Below, piece after piece: positions 34,301-45,998 of a stretch of DNA of 64,000 nucleotides (position 1 is its first letter; the number at the start of each line of letters is the position of its first letter). The notes under the pieces are model-generated. The model was given only the letters and a program-made list of their open reading frames with translations, did not search any database and had not been told where the DNA came from. The DNA lies in assembly GCA_963575645.1 (NCBI GenBank), contig OY754467.1, positions 20,124,001-20,188,000 on the forward strand, in the 5' to 3' direction. Source of the stretch: Xanthostigma xanthostigma (Eukaryota; Arthropoda; Insecta; Raphidioptera; Raphidiidae). The position numbers and the translations under genes are program-made.

Positions 34301-35515
34301 ACTTGAATAATGTTAACATAAAAATAAAAATAAAATTAGCTTATGTTAATACTGCATTAAGAAGAGTTCCCACTAAATATCGTCCACGTGTGAAGTCCGC
34401 TTTAGACATAAAATATGTCCATCATAAATTGTTGTCAATTTATTGACAATAATATGTGCACTTCTAAAAACACAATGTAAAAACGAAGAATATGATGCAT
34501 AAGACTTTAATGCTCAAGGATGAATGTAATTATGCAATGGTTTTTGATCTTTGAAATTTTCAGCAAAAAATAAAAAATAAACAAGTTTCCTCTTGAGATT
34601 TGCTTTACTGGCAACGCCTCTGCATTTTTTTTTATTATAACGTACAACTTAGCTATCTACGTATGTACCTAGCCGCGGACTAATAAATAAAAGTATATGT
34701 TTTATTTTCTGTATATTTTATAATGGTATCAGCGTTAACGGTTAAATTTAGAAAAAGGAAAAAATCATTAGATAATGTCCTTCCAAAATTCGTATTAGTT
34801 TTTAAAATAGCCCGACAAGAAAATGTTCAGTTCTGCTATTTAAAATAATCAACACATATGTTTCTTGGTCTTTTTAACTGTTTAGAATATAAATTTAAAA
34901 AAATGATTATGAATCTCTATGTAAAATAAGGTATCAATGATCGGATGTTGCCACATACATATAGTAAGTGCCCTATACTTGGTTATGTAGCATTTTCATA
35001 ATATATTTATTAGTTACACACATTATATTATCTTAATTGTACCTATATTTGATAATGCTGACAGGAAACACAATTATAGTGTAATTAACACCGTAAGATA
35101 CATTTTAAATCAATATTTAAGTGATTCACGAAGTAAAAAAGTTTGTGCATGCCTGTTCAATATGAGTAACACAAACCCAGTTCTGACTTCCTTCAATACA
35201 TTTACAGTAGATATTATGTACTGTAAATACCAGTATAAAACGTTATAAAAGCAACTTTATAAATAGTTATGCATATCAGGTGAATAATAACGGTTCGCCA
35301 TAAAGCTGGTCAAGTATTAAACGCTTACATAGTTAACATACATGTCGTTTAAAAACATATGTATGGAAAACTAGTACAAAATATGGCAAAAAATTGAAAT
35401 AATGTTAAAATTAGTACTTATTTTATTTTTTAATTTTTACTTTGTCCAATATTATTTGCAACGAAATAACCAAAAATTTATTTAATATCATTAGTCTAAA
35501 ATAATTTCATTTAAT
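31310..35515. other. long gene-free stretch
   Basis: About 4.2 kb of AT-rich DNA without coding signature, bounded repeats or tandem arrays. Single potential protein-binding words occur (for example CACGTG at 34385), but none can be supported as regulatory from one sequence. Confidence 0.5.
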
Positions 35516-35524
35516 TTAAAAATA

Positions 35525-35787
35525 CTGCTCGTGGAATGTATGGCTTTTTATATAAATTTTTCTTTTTGATAAAAGCATAATATGTAGATAGATATAAATA
35601 TTTTATGTATTTATCAATTTAAATTTGCAAAAGTAATATGTTATGGTGATCATACACATTATTTTCTTTAAAAAGCAATTTTCAGGTCTATGCAAATTAT
35701 TCCAAACTTACCACTATTTTTTGTCTATTTTGACCGAACTGAAAATTTCTTTAGGTACATATAAAGCCGCATAGATTCCACGAGCAG
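35525..35787. mobile_element. TA-flanked MITE with CTGCTCGTGGAAT ends (263 bp)
   Basis: The left end CTGCTCGTGGAATGTATGGC and the complement of the right end, CTGCTCGTGGAATCTATGCG, match for about 30 bp. TA lies outside both ends (35523-35524 and 35788-35789). The interior is AT-rich and non-coding. The layout is that of a Tc1/mariner-type MITE. Confidence 0.8.
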
Positions 35788-35789
35788 TA

Positions 35790-36640
35790 TTACGAATTTT
35801 TATTTTAGAGAATAGATATATAAAATAACTTTTTGCTAGCTTTTAAGGTAATGAAAAAGACACAAGTTATATCAAAACGTCGATTAAGGTTTTACCTTAT
35901 TATTGTTATTATTAATAGCTTAACGTTTGTGTAAAAATTGTTATTCAGAAAATTGATAACCAACTTATTTAGTTTTATTGGTAATCGACTTATTAAATAA
36001 ATAATATTCTCTTTTGCGTTTAGTGTTTTAAGAAAATTTTTAAAAACATCTTTATTTTTTTATATATGTTTTCTTCTAGATATTTCAGTACAGTAATATC
36101 TCGTTAACTATATACGCAACACAAGAATTTAATGTCTACTAACTATTATTTTTGTCACATCTATGAACTTTTTATTAAAAAAGTCAATCCAAGATGAGTT
36201 CCATTTTTCAACTAAAGATTGGCAGACACCTGTATATATAACAGGTGTCGGTACAAATCTATGCATTTTATTCATGTCCATAAACATGTTTTGTATGTGT
36301 ATATCAGATTCACTTTTTTACCGTTCGATTCTAGAAGACCAGCTGAGTACTCTTTATAAAAAGTATCTTATAGTAAAGTGAAGGTCACTTGTATTATTAA
36401 CATCGAGGTATTAAATTAATTCAAACACATCTAGACGCATGTTTATTACAATAAGTAATCTCTAAAGACAATTAATCTTTAACAATATAATAGTTATATT
36501 TAAAATTGTAATAGCGCCACTTGCAGATTTTTCGAGGTATTCGGGCATTTTGTAAAGACAGACACACATTATAAACTATAAAGTATAATAAAAGCTTAAC
36601 AATAATAATGTTTATTGTTACAATATTATATCTTTGTCAA
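35790..36640. other. non-coding stretch with one short perfect palindrome
   Basis: At 36225-36249 GACACCTGTATAT and its complement form ACACCTG...CAGGTGT arms around a TATATA centre, placing two E-box (CANNTG) words in mirror order. Otherwise nothing is recognised. The 72-codon frame from 36163 crosses it and has no motif. Confidence 0.45.
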
Positions 36641-36699
36641 CGACATCAATGTGAATGGTTCAAGTCACTGGAAACTTAGTACTATTACACTTACAAGTG

Positions 36700-36935
36700 T
36701 GTCATTCGACATTAAATGACTCAGCAAAGATAACTGCGTGCGTGCAGAATTCACTAGTGCCTCTGTGGCCTGCGCTGTATGCGCTCTGTAAATGTGCGAA
36801 TGCAACAGTACAGAGCAGCTCAGCACAGAGTAATGGCGCTCGGAGTGACTCATTCTCAAAAAAATAGAGCGACTCGCTCCGCTCAGAGAAGGGAGTCATT
36901 CATCATGAACGACTCGCTCAGGAGCGACACAACAA
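36700..36935. repeat. GC-rich cluster of GAGTGACTC/GAGCGACTC words
   Basis: ATGACTCAG (36716), GAGTGACTCATTCTC (36842), GAGCGACTCGCTCC (36867), GGGAGTCATTCA (36890) and CGACTCGCTCAGGAGCGAC (36910) repeat a GA(G/C)TC(A/G) theme within 220 bases. They sit in otherwise AT-rich surroundings. Several overlapping open frames on both strands result from the stop-poor composition. It could be a fragment of a repeat or an array of AP-1-like words (TGACTCA occurs twice). No partner copy is seen in the window. Confidence 0.4.
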
Positions 36936-36939
36936 TAAT

Positions 36940-37570
36940 ACAGTCTATTATTTTTCGTTTATTTCAACTTTTATGTAATGACACGCTATCTATTTACTAT
37001 TCGTAAATTTTCATGCGAATTTAACCAATATCGTTTCATTATATATTATCTTATATATAGTAATATAAATATTGCTCAAACTATGTTCCAATCGAAACGT
37101 AATTAAAATATTTATTGACAAATTCTTGAAAATAGATTTTTTCACTCTCCATTCGGTGTTTCCAAAGAGTAAATACCAAACTGTTATTAAAAATTGCAAA
37201 ATTTCAATATTGAAGTGTTACAGTAATATTTAACTTCAATTAGTTTAGTTACAAAGTAATTACCTATACACGTTTAATAAAAATATACATTGCAATAATT
37301 TAAATTGTACTATGTTACAATATACGTTTGTATCAATTTAATTCGTATTTTCTGTAATAACCAATATTCATTTATTTATAAACAATTATTTTTGTTTTGT
37401 AATTGTTCATTTTTATAAATACCTACTATATTATTTTTGATCGCAATAAAAATATCACAGTTGAGTGTGCTGGATGTAAAAAAAATTAAATAATTGTTGG
37501 ACAATTATAGTTGTTGAAAGTTAGAATTGTAATGAAATATTTTTAAGAATTTTATATTAGGTATACTAGC
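36940..37570. other. no recognised feature
   Basis: AT-rich non-coding DNA without visible structure. Confidence 0.4.
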
Positions 37571-37574
37571 GGCA

Positions 37575-37812
37575 CAGTCTGGCTTTGTCAGAATTTGTAG
37601 ATTGCCACAGTTTTTTGGCGACTTACGTCGCAAAATTGGTCTCCACGAAAAGCGATTTTATTTTAACACTGTAATATATAACCTATGGCCATCTTCAATG
37701 GTACATTCTAAATATTTGTGAAAAAAAAAATTGAAATCGGATGAGTAGTTTCGCAGATTACCTCCAACACCTAAACTTTCAAATTTTACATCTTTATAAT
37801 ATTATTGACTTG
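37575..37812 (-). repeat. dispersed repeat (minus copy of 61943-62115)
   Basis: On the minus strand: AATATTATAAAGATGTAAAA, GAGGTAATCTGCGAAACTAC, CACAAATATTTAGAATGTACC, TAAAATCGCTTTTCGTGGAG and ACCAATTTTGCGACGTAAGT. The same order is found on the plus strand at 61943-62115. The opening 'TAATATTATAAAG' is typical of a very common insect repeat. Confidence 0.7.
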
Positions 37813-37814
37813 AT

Positions 37815-40800
37815 ATAGTATTGAATAGCTTTTGGCCTGGATTCGCCCGAGTATAATTTGGTTTAAATAACTAAAATCTCTAATATCACTTAACTGTAAG
37901 CCGTAAGTTTGGCTCTACTTTTTTTGACGAACATCAACAGACCTGTATTTTTTTAACATTTTCTGATTGGTGTCATTGATTGTAAATTTGAATATTGTAA
38001 TTTGTGGTAATCTTTCCGTTTAAATACCAGATCAAAAGTTTAATGAGTTTGATGGCACATAAAAACAGATCAAGTTTTTCATTACATAAGCAAAATAATA
38101 CAAAAAAAAACATTAAGTTAGATTTTTGACATACCAAAATATACTGGTTACCGTTATTTTATTGAGGCATAAATATTTTACATTAGTAATATTATAAAGA
38201 ACCTTTTGAGAATTAATATTCTTTAGGTTTTAATTAATGATAGATATGATTTTTTTGAATACTTAAGATTTCCATTTGAGTGAGATGTCATAATATATAG
38301 GCACAACGTAAACACAAATTTTATTATTATGAAGACATTAGCATAACAACTGCACTCAAAAAGTATAATTATTCTACCGACGCATTATAAAAATAATATG
38401 TAAGTAGGTTACAAAATGCAAATGCAAAGGTTATTTCGCTGTTTTGGCAACAGATATAATTTGGGAGAGATCAAAACATTTTTAATTTTATTCGGCCTTT
38501 GTAAGACAAAATATTCTATGTAAGCAGCCTGCAGAAGGCACAACTTTTACACATTTGAATTTATTTTACATCTGTATATAATAAAAAAAACACAACCAAA
38601 TTCGAGGAAGGAATCCAAAAATGATAAACTATTTTTTTCGTTTTATTATCATTTTCACTACCCACCTTAAATTCTTTCAAAGATAGTCATAGCGGTGTAA
38701 GATTATTGAATGTAGACAGGGAAGGTAATAAAAAATCAAAATAAAAATTGTGTGATCTTTTTTTGAAGTCGATCCAATAATATTTTTGTTTGAATATTTT
38801 TTTTGCAATGGTGATCTTTTTATAGAGACAATTTGATCTAACCCCTTTACCCACCAATCTCTAATATGACTTGGTCTAAAAGTGTATCAAAATGCATGTT
38901 TTTATCATCTGCAGCTGTAGTAATTAGAAAACAAGCTATTCAATAAATTTTTAATCAGGTATAAAAAATGCATTTGTCTAAGATATTTGTAAATAGTAGT
39001 TTTGTTTAAATTTGTACATTTAATATTTTGCGCGTTTTGTTTTATGGCATACCAAATATCGATGCAAGTTCTTTGCGTAAGAGACGCGAGTAATATAGCC
39101 AAAAATTTTATACGTAAAGGGTAGCAGCCACCAAATTTATTAATTCGTTATTGCTTTCAATTAGGAAGTATAATCTAATTGTTATCCTTAAGCAAGGTAT
39201 GCACTTAACTTTTATTGAGGTAAGTACTATTTGTTCGAAACAGTTCTGATCTTGAAACAGAACAGTTTCTTCCCCTCTGTTTTAATTGATATGTATATTA
39301 TAATAATGTTTAGTAGAGCAATCGCTTACACAGTTTACCTTGGGAGTACAGTCTACCAATATAAACACTGCGAGTGCTGTTTCTACTTGTGATCTAATTT
39401 AAATGGATGGAGAAGTTTCAACAATATAACGCCGTCTGGAAACTTCTTATAGACTAAAGCAACTACACTTTAATTATTTTCACATAACGCGAAAGGATTT
39501 AATTTTAATTACATTACATATTCCTTTGAACTAATTTAAAAGAGAAACAATGTATTTTCGATACATAAGAGTATTTCATTTTGAGGTTAGTTTTAATGAA
39601 ATCATCAGTTTCGAAATAAGCGTTCAATAAAATATACTATTATTATATTATAATAGTTGTTTAACGCTTCTTGCTTAACAGTGCCATCCATTGATTTTGA
39701 AAAATGTACAATGTCATACTTTTGAATCAATGAGTCTTAATGAAAGATAAAATCTTCAATATGTCTAATTTACGTAAAATTTGTAACATTTTGATGCTTA
39801 TAATGTTTCCAAATATCACAAAAAAGTCATCTCGAGCTGAAGGTTTGCACACAACTTGACATATTGTATTCTATGCACTTTTCGTCTTGCAATATTATTA
39901 TTGCGCTCTATGTACTAGTTGTAATAAAATTGGGTATCATAAATTGACAATTTGTCAACAGGTCACTACATTAACACAGCATAATCAAATAGGCTATACC
40001 TTCTACTAAAACTTATGAAATGTAAACTCGCGTAAATATTTTAATTTAAGCGGTTTATTTTAGAATAATTGTAATAGCAAAGATTAAAATTTTTATTATA
40101 ATGCTACATTATGTTCCTTCAAACAGAAATGCAAGTGACTTAAATTGCCTTCAATTCCATATTGGTTTTGGTACAAGACACTGATATTGTTCCCTTCTAA
40201 AGCTTAATTAAATCGTTACTAAAGATTATCTCTAATGGATACATATTATAGCAACGTAATTAAGTTAAATCGACAATTACGATTTTAATCTTAGTAATGT
40301 TAAGTAATTTAATTAAATTAAACAAATAGATAGGTAATAATTGCGAATTTAATAGAATAATAACGTGCGTTTCTAGAACAAAGACTCTATTAATTGTACA
40401 TATTCTTACAATAAAGTGTTATAATGAAAGTTGATATTTTTTTCTACTTTTATATGCATATCTGCTATTAAAGAAAATGTTAAGTAGTTCATTATGTATA
40501 GCATACAAGAAGATTCCTTTGAAGAGCGGTCGTTTATCTGAGTAAAGAGTGAGATATTCTAAGTAAAAAATTGCTTAGACAAATGCTTTAACTGATTCGT
40601 TTCTCAGGGGTGATACTAGAGAAGAGCTAATTAAAAGAATTAAAAATACCTCTAATAAAATTCAGCAATTAGTTAATGAGAGTTCAAAATTCAATCGCAT
40701 AACTATGCCAAAAATGCACCCAATAAAATGGATCTGACACTGAATATTCGTTTTAGCTCATTATAATAGAAAAACTACTCTGTATAGGTACCTTGGTACA

Positions 40801-41215
40801 GTAGATTTCAACTACTTAAATAGACAGATCCAAAAATCTTTAAGGTGATGTTAGTTGAAATAGGCAGAAATATGTTTTCTACTTGAAAAGATACATTTCA
40901 TTTTTATTTTCTAGGCAACTTTGTACTGTAAATGTTTTTATTTTTTTTTAAAGAAAAGGTTGTTTCTAGTGCGTGATGACATATATTATGGCCAATGTGG
41001 CATTACGTTAAGAACGAGTGACAACGAGTTTTAACAGTCAAAGAGCCATAATATTATCACGCTCGAAACACATAGGTATATACTTAGTATTTTTTGCATA
41101 ATTAAAAACACATTTTTTAAAGTTTAATTTTGAGCAAGTTCACTTACAATTGTATTGTTTGATTTTCATACATTTACTATGAAAATGGTGGTACGACTAC
41201 TTTGCTTATTTCTTC
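37815..41215. other. long gene-free stretch
   Basis: About 3.4 kb of AT-rich DNA without defensible features. Short low-complexity AATTAAATTAA patches occur near 40255-40330. Confidence 0.45.
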
Positions 41216-41223
41216 TGTTTTAC

Positions 41224-41292
41224 ATTACACACTAGTGCAAAATGGGTCATTTTACTACCGCTATACAGGCATGAAAAGCAGTTATTTTATAG
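41224..41292 (+). repeat. GCACTAGTGC-family repeat, copy A
   Basis: CACTAGTGCAAAATGGGTCA then TTTTACTACCGCTATACAGG and CATGAAAAGCAGTTATTTTATA. Three further copies occur at 42331, 60200 and 61665 (inverted). The palindrome GCACTAGTGC or its remnant starts each copy, followed by AATGGGTCATT. Confidence 0.7.
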
Positions 41293-42330
41293 GACATAAA
41301 GGTCACGTTTCATGTTGCATTTTGCGGATGCAAGCAATTACTTTTTTAAATACTTACTCTGACATTGAAATCAGTTTTTATATTCAATGAACGATTGTAG
41401 AATTTTTTAGAGCAGTTAAGACATGTTTTATATTCATTATACGCGGAACACAAGAAAAGAAAATGTTACTTATTCGTTTGATATTCAACTAATATTCATA
41501 ATCTATAAATAATTTTTATCCATAAACAACACATTATTTAAAAAAGGCCAGCTTAAATGACACACTGATAAGTGATAACATTTTTAACATAAACATGTCG
41601 ATAAAATTAGCTGTAAATCTGTCAAAAATTAGTAATGAAATGTGAAAATAACAAAGTAGAAACTTTTTTTATTATCAACTTTTTAAAACTAAATCTCTAA
41701 AATTATGTTATTGAAAGGAGGCGATAGTTTTAAGAGTTTTAAATTGCATTTTAATATAAAGATTTGCATATAAATAAAATTTGGCTTTCTCTGTGTTCTT
41801 TATCGTGGGCAGCAAGACATTGTTGCTTTTGGCGGTTTATAATAAATTTATCGTGAAATCATAGCAAAGATAGTAACTGAAAATGCCGACCAATCACGAA
41901 TTTGAATTATTTCGTTAATGTTTAATCAAGAAGTCATCAGAAGTGATTCAGGTTTTGATTAGTACATTTTTTCCCCGTCTTAGATCCGTCAACTTACGAT
42001 TCTTCCATATTATTTGAAAATATTTGTAACATAAATCTCTACAATGAATAGTTCGTTTATGTATCTAGGTTGTAAAGAAAATTATTTTAGGTGAGCAAAC
42101 CAACGTCTTAACTGTCATACGTATCGAAATAGCATCACGGTCGAGATATTTTCTTACCGTAATAAAAATATTTGCAATACTTTTCACAGACATATACGTG
42201 TTCATTTGCAATCTACCTATTGGTGTTGTTTTCAAAACTTTACTGTTTCTGTTTCTCATATACTGCTAAATGACTGACATGTCAATTTTGGAAATTACAG
42301 TTGGCATGGAATTTATCTGTTTTACTGCCC

Positions 42331-42398
42331 AAAACTACTAGCGTTAAATGGGTCATTTTACTACCTCTGCTAGGCGTGAAAAGCAGCTATTTTATAAG
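42331..42398 (+). repeat. GCACTAGTGC-family repeat, copy B
   Basis: AACTACTAGCGTTAAATGGG then TCATTTTACTACCTCTGC and GTGAAAAGCAGCTATTTTATA. The palindrome has decayed in this copy, but the 50 bases after it match copy A well. Confidence 0.65.
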
Positions 42399-42399
42399 G

Positions 42400-43300
42400 G
42401 AGTGTGCAAAAATTGTTTTAAGTGGCTAAGACGCTAAACGTATTACATTATATTACAACGGTGTCTAAACTAAACTGTGCGGCTCTTCAAGAGCTTGTTG
42501 TGGCTCAACTAATAATTAATACAAAATGTAAAAAATATTCGTCATTTTTTTTTTCTGTATCTGAAAATACACCGGGCATCCTTCGACTTGACACGGTTCA
42601 ACCTACGAAACCTATATAATATGATTCCAATCTAGTATAAGAACCTTCCGCAGTAAGTTTTCAGGCAGGGTAACTAAGCCTCTTACTGTATAAACATTAG
42701 GCACCCCTGCTTTTGTGGAATATTTATTTTATATGGTCGGCTGTAAGTATACTATATAATATTATTATACTTATGTAGATTAAAATACTGTTCTTAGGTC
42801 TACCAAGGTCGACAACGTAATATGAATACCGTGTATAAAAATGACCCGAGAAATATATGAAAGTATTTATATGTACGTATTTACCATAAGCGCCACTAAT
42901 GTTAACATTCAGATGACTATAGTCAATACGCGGCAAACTGCAATCTTAATCAATATATTTATTTCCACGGATAACCACGGATCTGTTTCTGATGACTTAA
43001 AGTTATGAATTCATGTACTTACATATTAACAATGCCGCTAATAGCGCCCCCATTGGCAGATGTTTCAATCGCTGACTGATTAGTCTCAAAATATTAGTCT
43101 TTAGAAAATTTTTACAATTTTTGATCTTGACCTCTTGGGGTAGTAGAGTCTAAAACGCCGAGTATATCCAAACTAGTCATATTCCGGATATAGTAGATAT
43201 GCACTTTCATTTGGTAACGTACGAATATTTTGATTTTTGTGATCGTTGCATGTGACACATCTCGTGATGAATTCGGACTATATTATGTCGAAGTATGAAC
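42400..43300. other. no recognised feature
   Basis: Non-coding, AT-rich. The 65-codon frame at 42422-42619 follows copy B directly but has no motif. The last 150 bases are slightly GC-richer and lead into the coding-like segment. Confidence 0.35.
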
Positions 43301-43307
43301 ATGCTAA

Positions 43308-43610
43308 TATACGTTCCAGGGAAAGACAGGAAATGTGCCCGAGAGAGGAGATGGTTCGAGGCGCTACACATGTTCGGAACTACTCAACGTTAATGCGAGC
43401 GAACTTTGCGGGCAAATTCTAGCACAGTATTACAACCTTTTTATTAATTTGTATCTGAATAACTCAGATTATGCACACCACTGTGCACGAGCCGGTTCAA
43501 ATATTACAAGAACGCAACACATAGTAACTATTTCGCAAGACTGCTCGACTCAAGCTTTACTGTTGCCCGAGGATATCAATAACTACTTTGCCTTTGTGTC
43601 GGAAGTCTAG
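43308..43610 (+). CDS. unidentified coding-like fragment
   Basis: An open frame of about 100 codons without a good start of its own. A TGCTAAT word followed by TTCCAG at 43302-43319 could be a branch point and splice acceptor. The translation is rich in Cys and Asn and contains sequons (NAS, NNS, NIT), ending near INNYFAFVSEV, so a secreted or surface segment is imaginable. A separate short frame just after it (43650-43721) holds a hydrophobic stretch, FLLACLLFVANIKIL. No family was recognised. It may be an exon, an old element fragment or chance; GC and CpG content are higher than in the flanks, which weakly favours coding. Confidence 0.3.
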   Translation, partial: YTFQGKTGNVPERGDGSRRYTCSELLNVNASELCGQILAQYYNLFINLYLNNSDYAHHCARAGSNITRTQHIVTISQDCSTQALLLPEDINNYFAFVSEV

Positions 43611-43690
43611 TGGATACGTTGACAGTCGATAACCTATTCATTCCCATGTTTTTACTGGCTTGTTTACTTTTTGTGGCCAACATTAAAATA

Positions 43691-43975
43691 TTATCGGAAA
43701 CTATAAACACGCACTGAAATCAGGGAGCACGTTAATGCCATCGTCAAGCCTAGCATTGATAGCCTATCTTCTCGAAGCGAATCGGCATATTTTTGAACCC
43801 TATAGTAACTTTGCTTTGCTCTGGATATCGTATCTCCATTGACTAGCTTTCGTATTGCCTCTTGTGCAAACGGTTTAATAGAGCCAAATACAAAAGTAGT
43901 AAAATCAAAACCTTGGCCGGCTTTGAAATTCAAGTTTACTCTAAGAGAATAAATGTCGAATGACTAAACCTCTAA
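43691..43975 (-). CDS. unidentified coding-like fragment, opposite strand
   Basis: A minus-strand open frame of about 90 codons, with balanced composition including GQGFDFTTFVFGSIKPF, AQEAIRKLVNG and SYYRVQKYADSLREDRLSML. The last segment faintly recalls the 'ERLSxLALLSIE' C-terminal part of hAT-type transposases, but no catalytic residues are visible and the similarity is weak. It could equally be a host exon. It faces the plus-strand fragment ending 80 bases away. Confidence 0.3.
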
Positions 43976-44217
43976 ACCTTGCAGTGGAAATAAAAAAAAA
44001 TAATTCTGTTAGCAAACTTTGAAGTTAGCTAAGTTTTAAATTTCACTACTTTTCAAATACAAAATAATTGACTCTTGACCCTATTTTGCAACGATTGTTT
44101 TTATGTAATATTTTAGTAATATGATCACTTGAAATGGTTAAAAAGCTTCAGATGAAGATTTTTGATAAATACTATGACGTAATAACATTTACTTTTTATG
44201 TAGTACGTTTAATAGTC

Positions 44218-44401
44218 CTAACAGACGGTCGAACTTGGTTCGAAGCGGACAGCGGATCTGGTCCGCTCCGTACCAAATCTGTTCATCTGTACAGTAGTCT
44301 GCGTGTCCGCCCGGTTCGATGGGAACAGATTCGGTCGTCTGTTGCAAGATCCGCCGTACCATGTCCGTTGTCGGACCGGACCAAGTTCGACCGTGTGTTA
44401 G
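44218..44401. mobile_element. GC-rich MITE with CTAACA(G/C)ACGGTCGAACTTGGT ends (184 bp)
   Basis: CTAACAGACGGTCGAACTTG at the left and, complemented, CTAACACACGGTCGAACTTG at the right give about 21-bp terminal repeats with one mismatch. The interior has further inverted words (CGGACAGCGGATC / GATCCGCCGTACC). Its GC content is far above the surroundings, which keeps stops rare: the 124-codon minus-strand frame (44189-44563) and a plus-strand frame over it are artefacts. No clear target duplication; superfamily unknown. Confidence 0.8.
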
Positions 44402-44409
44402 CACTATAA

Positions 44410-45225
44410 AGTATCCTTCTGATCTATTTTTTGAGGAAATTTCGTAAAACAATAAGTTTTGATGCAGTTTGTAAATTTTTTTGGGAACAAACATTCGAGC
44501 TTTTAATTGGTGGAGGGCCCCTGGAGGTGGAAGCTCTAGAACCATAGCGCTACTTAAATTCAAATAGCACTAAGTTGGCTTCTGCAATGAAAACACAAAA
44601 CTAGTCAACATGTGATAAAAACACTAGCTTATAAAATATAGCTTAAATGTGTTTTTCTACAGCTTTTATATATACATTTTTAGAGCAGCAATCTCATACA
44701 AACGTTATTTTAAGTTGCACAAAAGTTCCCACAATATTATGCAAACATTGTGTTACAAAACCAAGTACAAAAAAACGGTGTAAAAATAAAGCTGCAGCAC
44801 GAAAATTATACATCAGATATATATGTAACAAGGGAGTTCTAATAATTATGCCAGCACTTGGTGAAGTATACGCGTCCAATGTGTAGAAGCTTTTGGCGTA
44901 TGCAAATGATTGTCATTGTCCACACAACGTGTAATACGGATGTGTCATCTACAGGATGTTACACGGAACTTCCTTTAGACAAAAATTGAAATCGTCTTTT
45001 TAGATTTCAATAAATTGCAATAAATTACATTTTTAATATCAAATTTTAATTACTGCAGAACGAAAAGTATGTGAGGTTATAATCTATACAAATGAATAAA
45101 ATTGAAGTGTCTGTTTTTAATGTCAAAACAACAGCTTTTTATTAAATGCATATGAAAGTATAGGTATATTATATAGGTGTAAGTATACGTCATGTTCTCG
45201 TAATTTTGACTTCTATATTTTAATT
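44410..45225. other. no recognised feature
   Basis: AT-rich non-coding DNA. Frames of 61-79 codons around 44647-44886 overlap on both strands and have no recognised motif. Confidence 0.35.
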
Positions 45226-45227
45226 AT

Positions 45228-45305
45228 TTTTTTCCGCGGACCCCTTGGGATATGCTCGTGGACTCCCAAGGTTTCCTGAACCCCAGCTTGGGAAACCGTG
45301 CAATG
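45228..45305 (-). mobile_element. hAT terminal relic
   Basis: On the minus strand CGGTTTCCCAAGCTGGGGTT, then CAGGAAACCTTGGGAGTCC and CCAAGGGGTCCGCGGA, is the wording of a widespread animal hAT terminus ('GGTTCCCAAACTGGGG'). The opposite end is not found, so only one terminus survives. Confidence 0.45.
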
Positions 45306-45564
45306 TAAATTTATTTCTATGTCGAGACTCAAACCCGTCAATCATGCAATTGCAAATATGCTCTATTATGAGAAAGATTGATTGCTTGGATATGTCATTA
45401 TAGAGTAAATGACGACCCACCCGCCGTGATAGTGGAAGTTGCTGGTTTGAGTCTCGACAGTGATATTGTTTGAAAATATTGTTTTCTTATATTGTAGCTG
45501 CAAAAATTTGTGTTTCATAACAACAATAGTAAATTATTGTTATATATCCATACCAAAATTTTTG

Positions 45565-45913
45565 TCCACTCTTGCGTTATTATAGGTTTTGATGGGAACT
45601 AGACGTATTTCACGCTTACCTGGCAGCCTTGTAAATAATGCCATATACACGATTGTCGGGAAGAAAAATGTACAAGAAATTTCATACTTGCACGACAAAT
45701 ATCGTGGCCAGGTAACTGTAAATGACACCCGGCTGTTGTACTATTGGTATGGGAAGCCGATAGCCCCCACTGAGAGGAGCTGACTGCCCGTGATGGTAAA
45801 ATAAACTGGAGAAGCTAGTGGGGCTGCGACTTATTGAACGTTTTCACATCTACGACCCCGACACCGGCATGACATCAGCACAGAACCGACACGTCGGCAG
45901 AATTTTAGATTAA
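45565..45913 (+). pseudogene. unidentified coding-like fragment, interrupted
   Basis: A 64-codon frame (45589-45783) reads TRRISRLPGSLVNNAIYTIV then KKNVQEISYLHDKYRGQVTV and TRLLYYWYGKPIAP. A further coding-like stretch, ending IYDPDTGMTSAQNRHVGRILD-like wording and a TAA at 45911-45913, lies just downstream in another frame. TTATTATAG before the first could be an acceptor. GC content is well above the flanks. The protein family was not recognised; it may be a decayed retrocopy, an element fragment or exons of an unknown gene. Confidence 0.35.
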
Positions 45914-45998
45914 CAATTTTCTGGCAGTGTGTGTAAATAAATGACAAGATTAAAAAATGTTATGTCATTTCAGTAAGAAATATCCCATCAAAAACATA

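Noticed and set aside
39225-39280. GAAACAG/CTGATCTTGAAAC stretch as a hammerhead
   Set aside because: CTGATCT does not fit CUGANGA and no three-stem fold could be drawn.
44189-44563. Longest open frame in the window (124 codons, minus strand) as a gene
   Set aside because: It lies mostly in the GC-rich MITE at 44218-44401, where a plus-strand frame is also open. The stop-poor composition explains both, and the inverted arms encode mirrored peptides.
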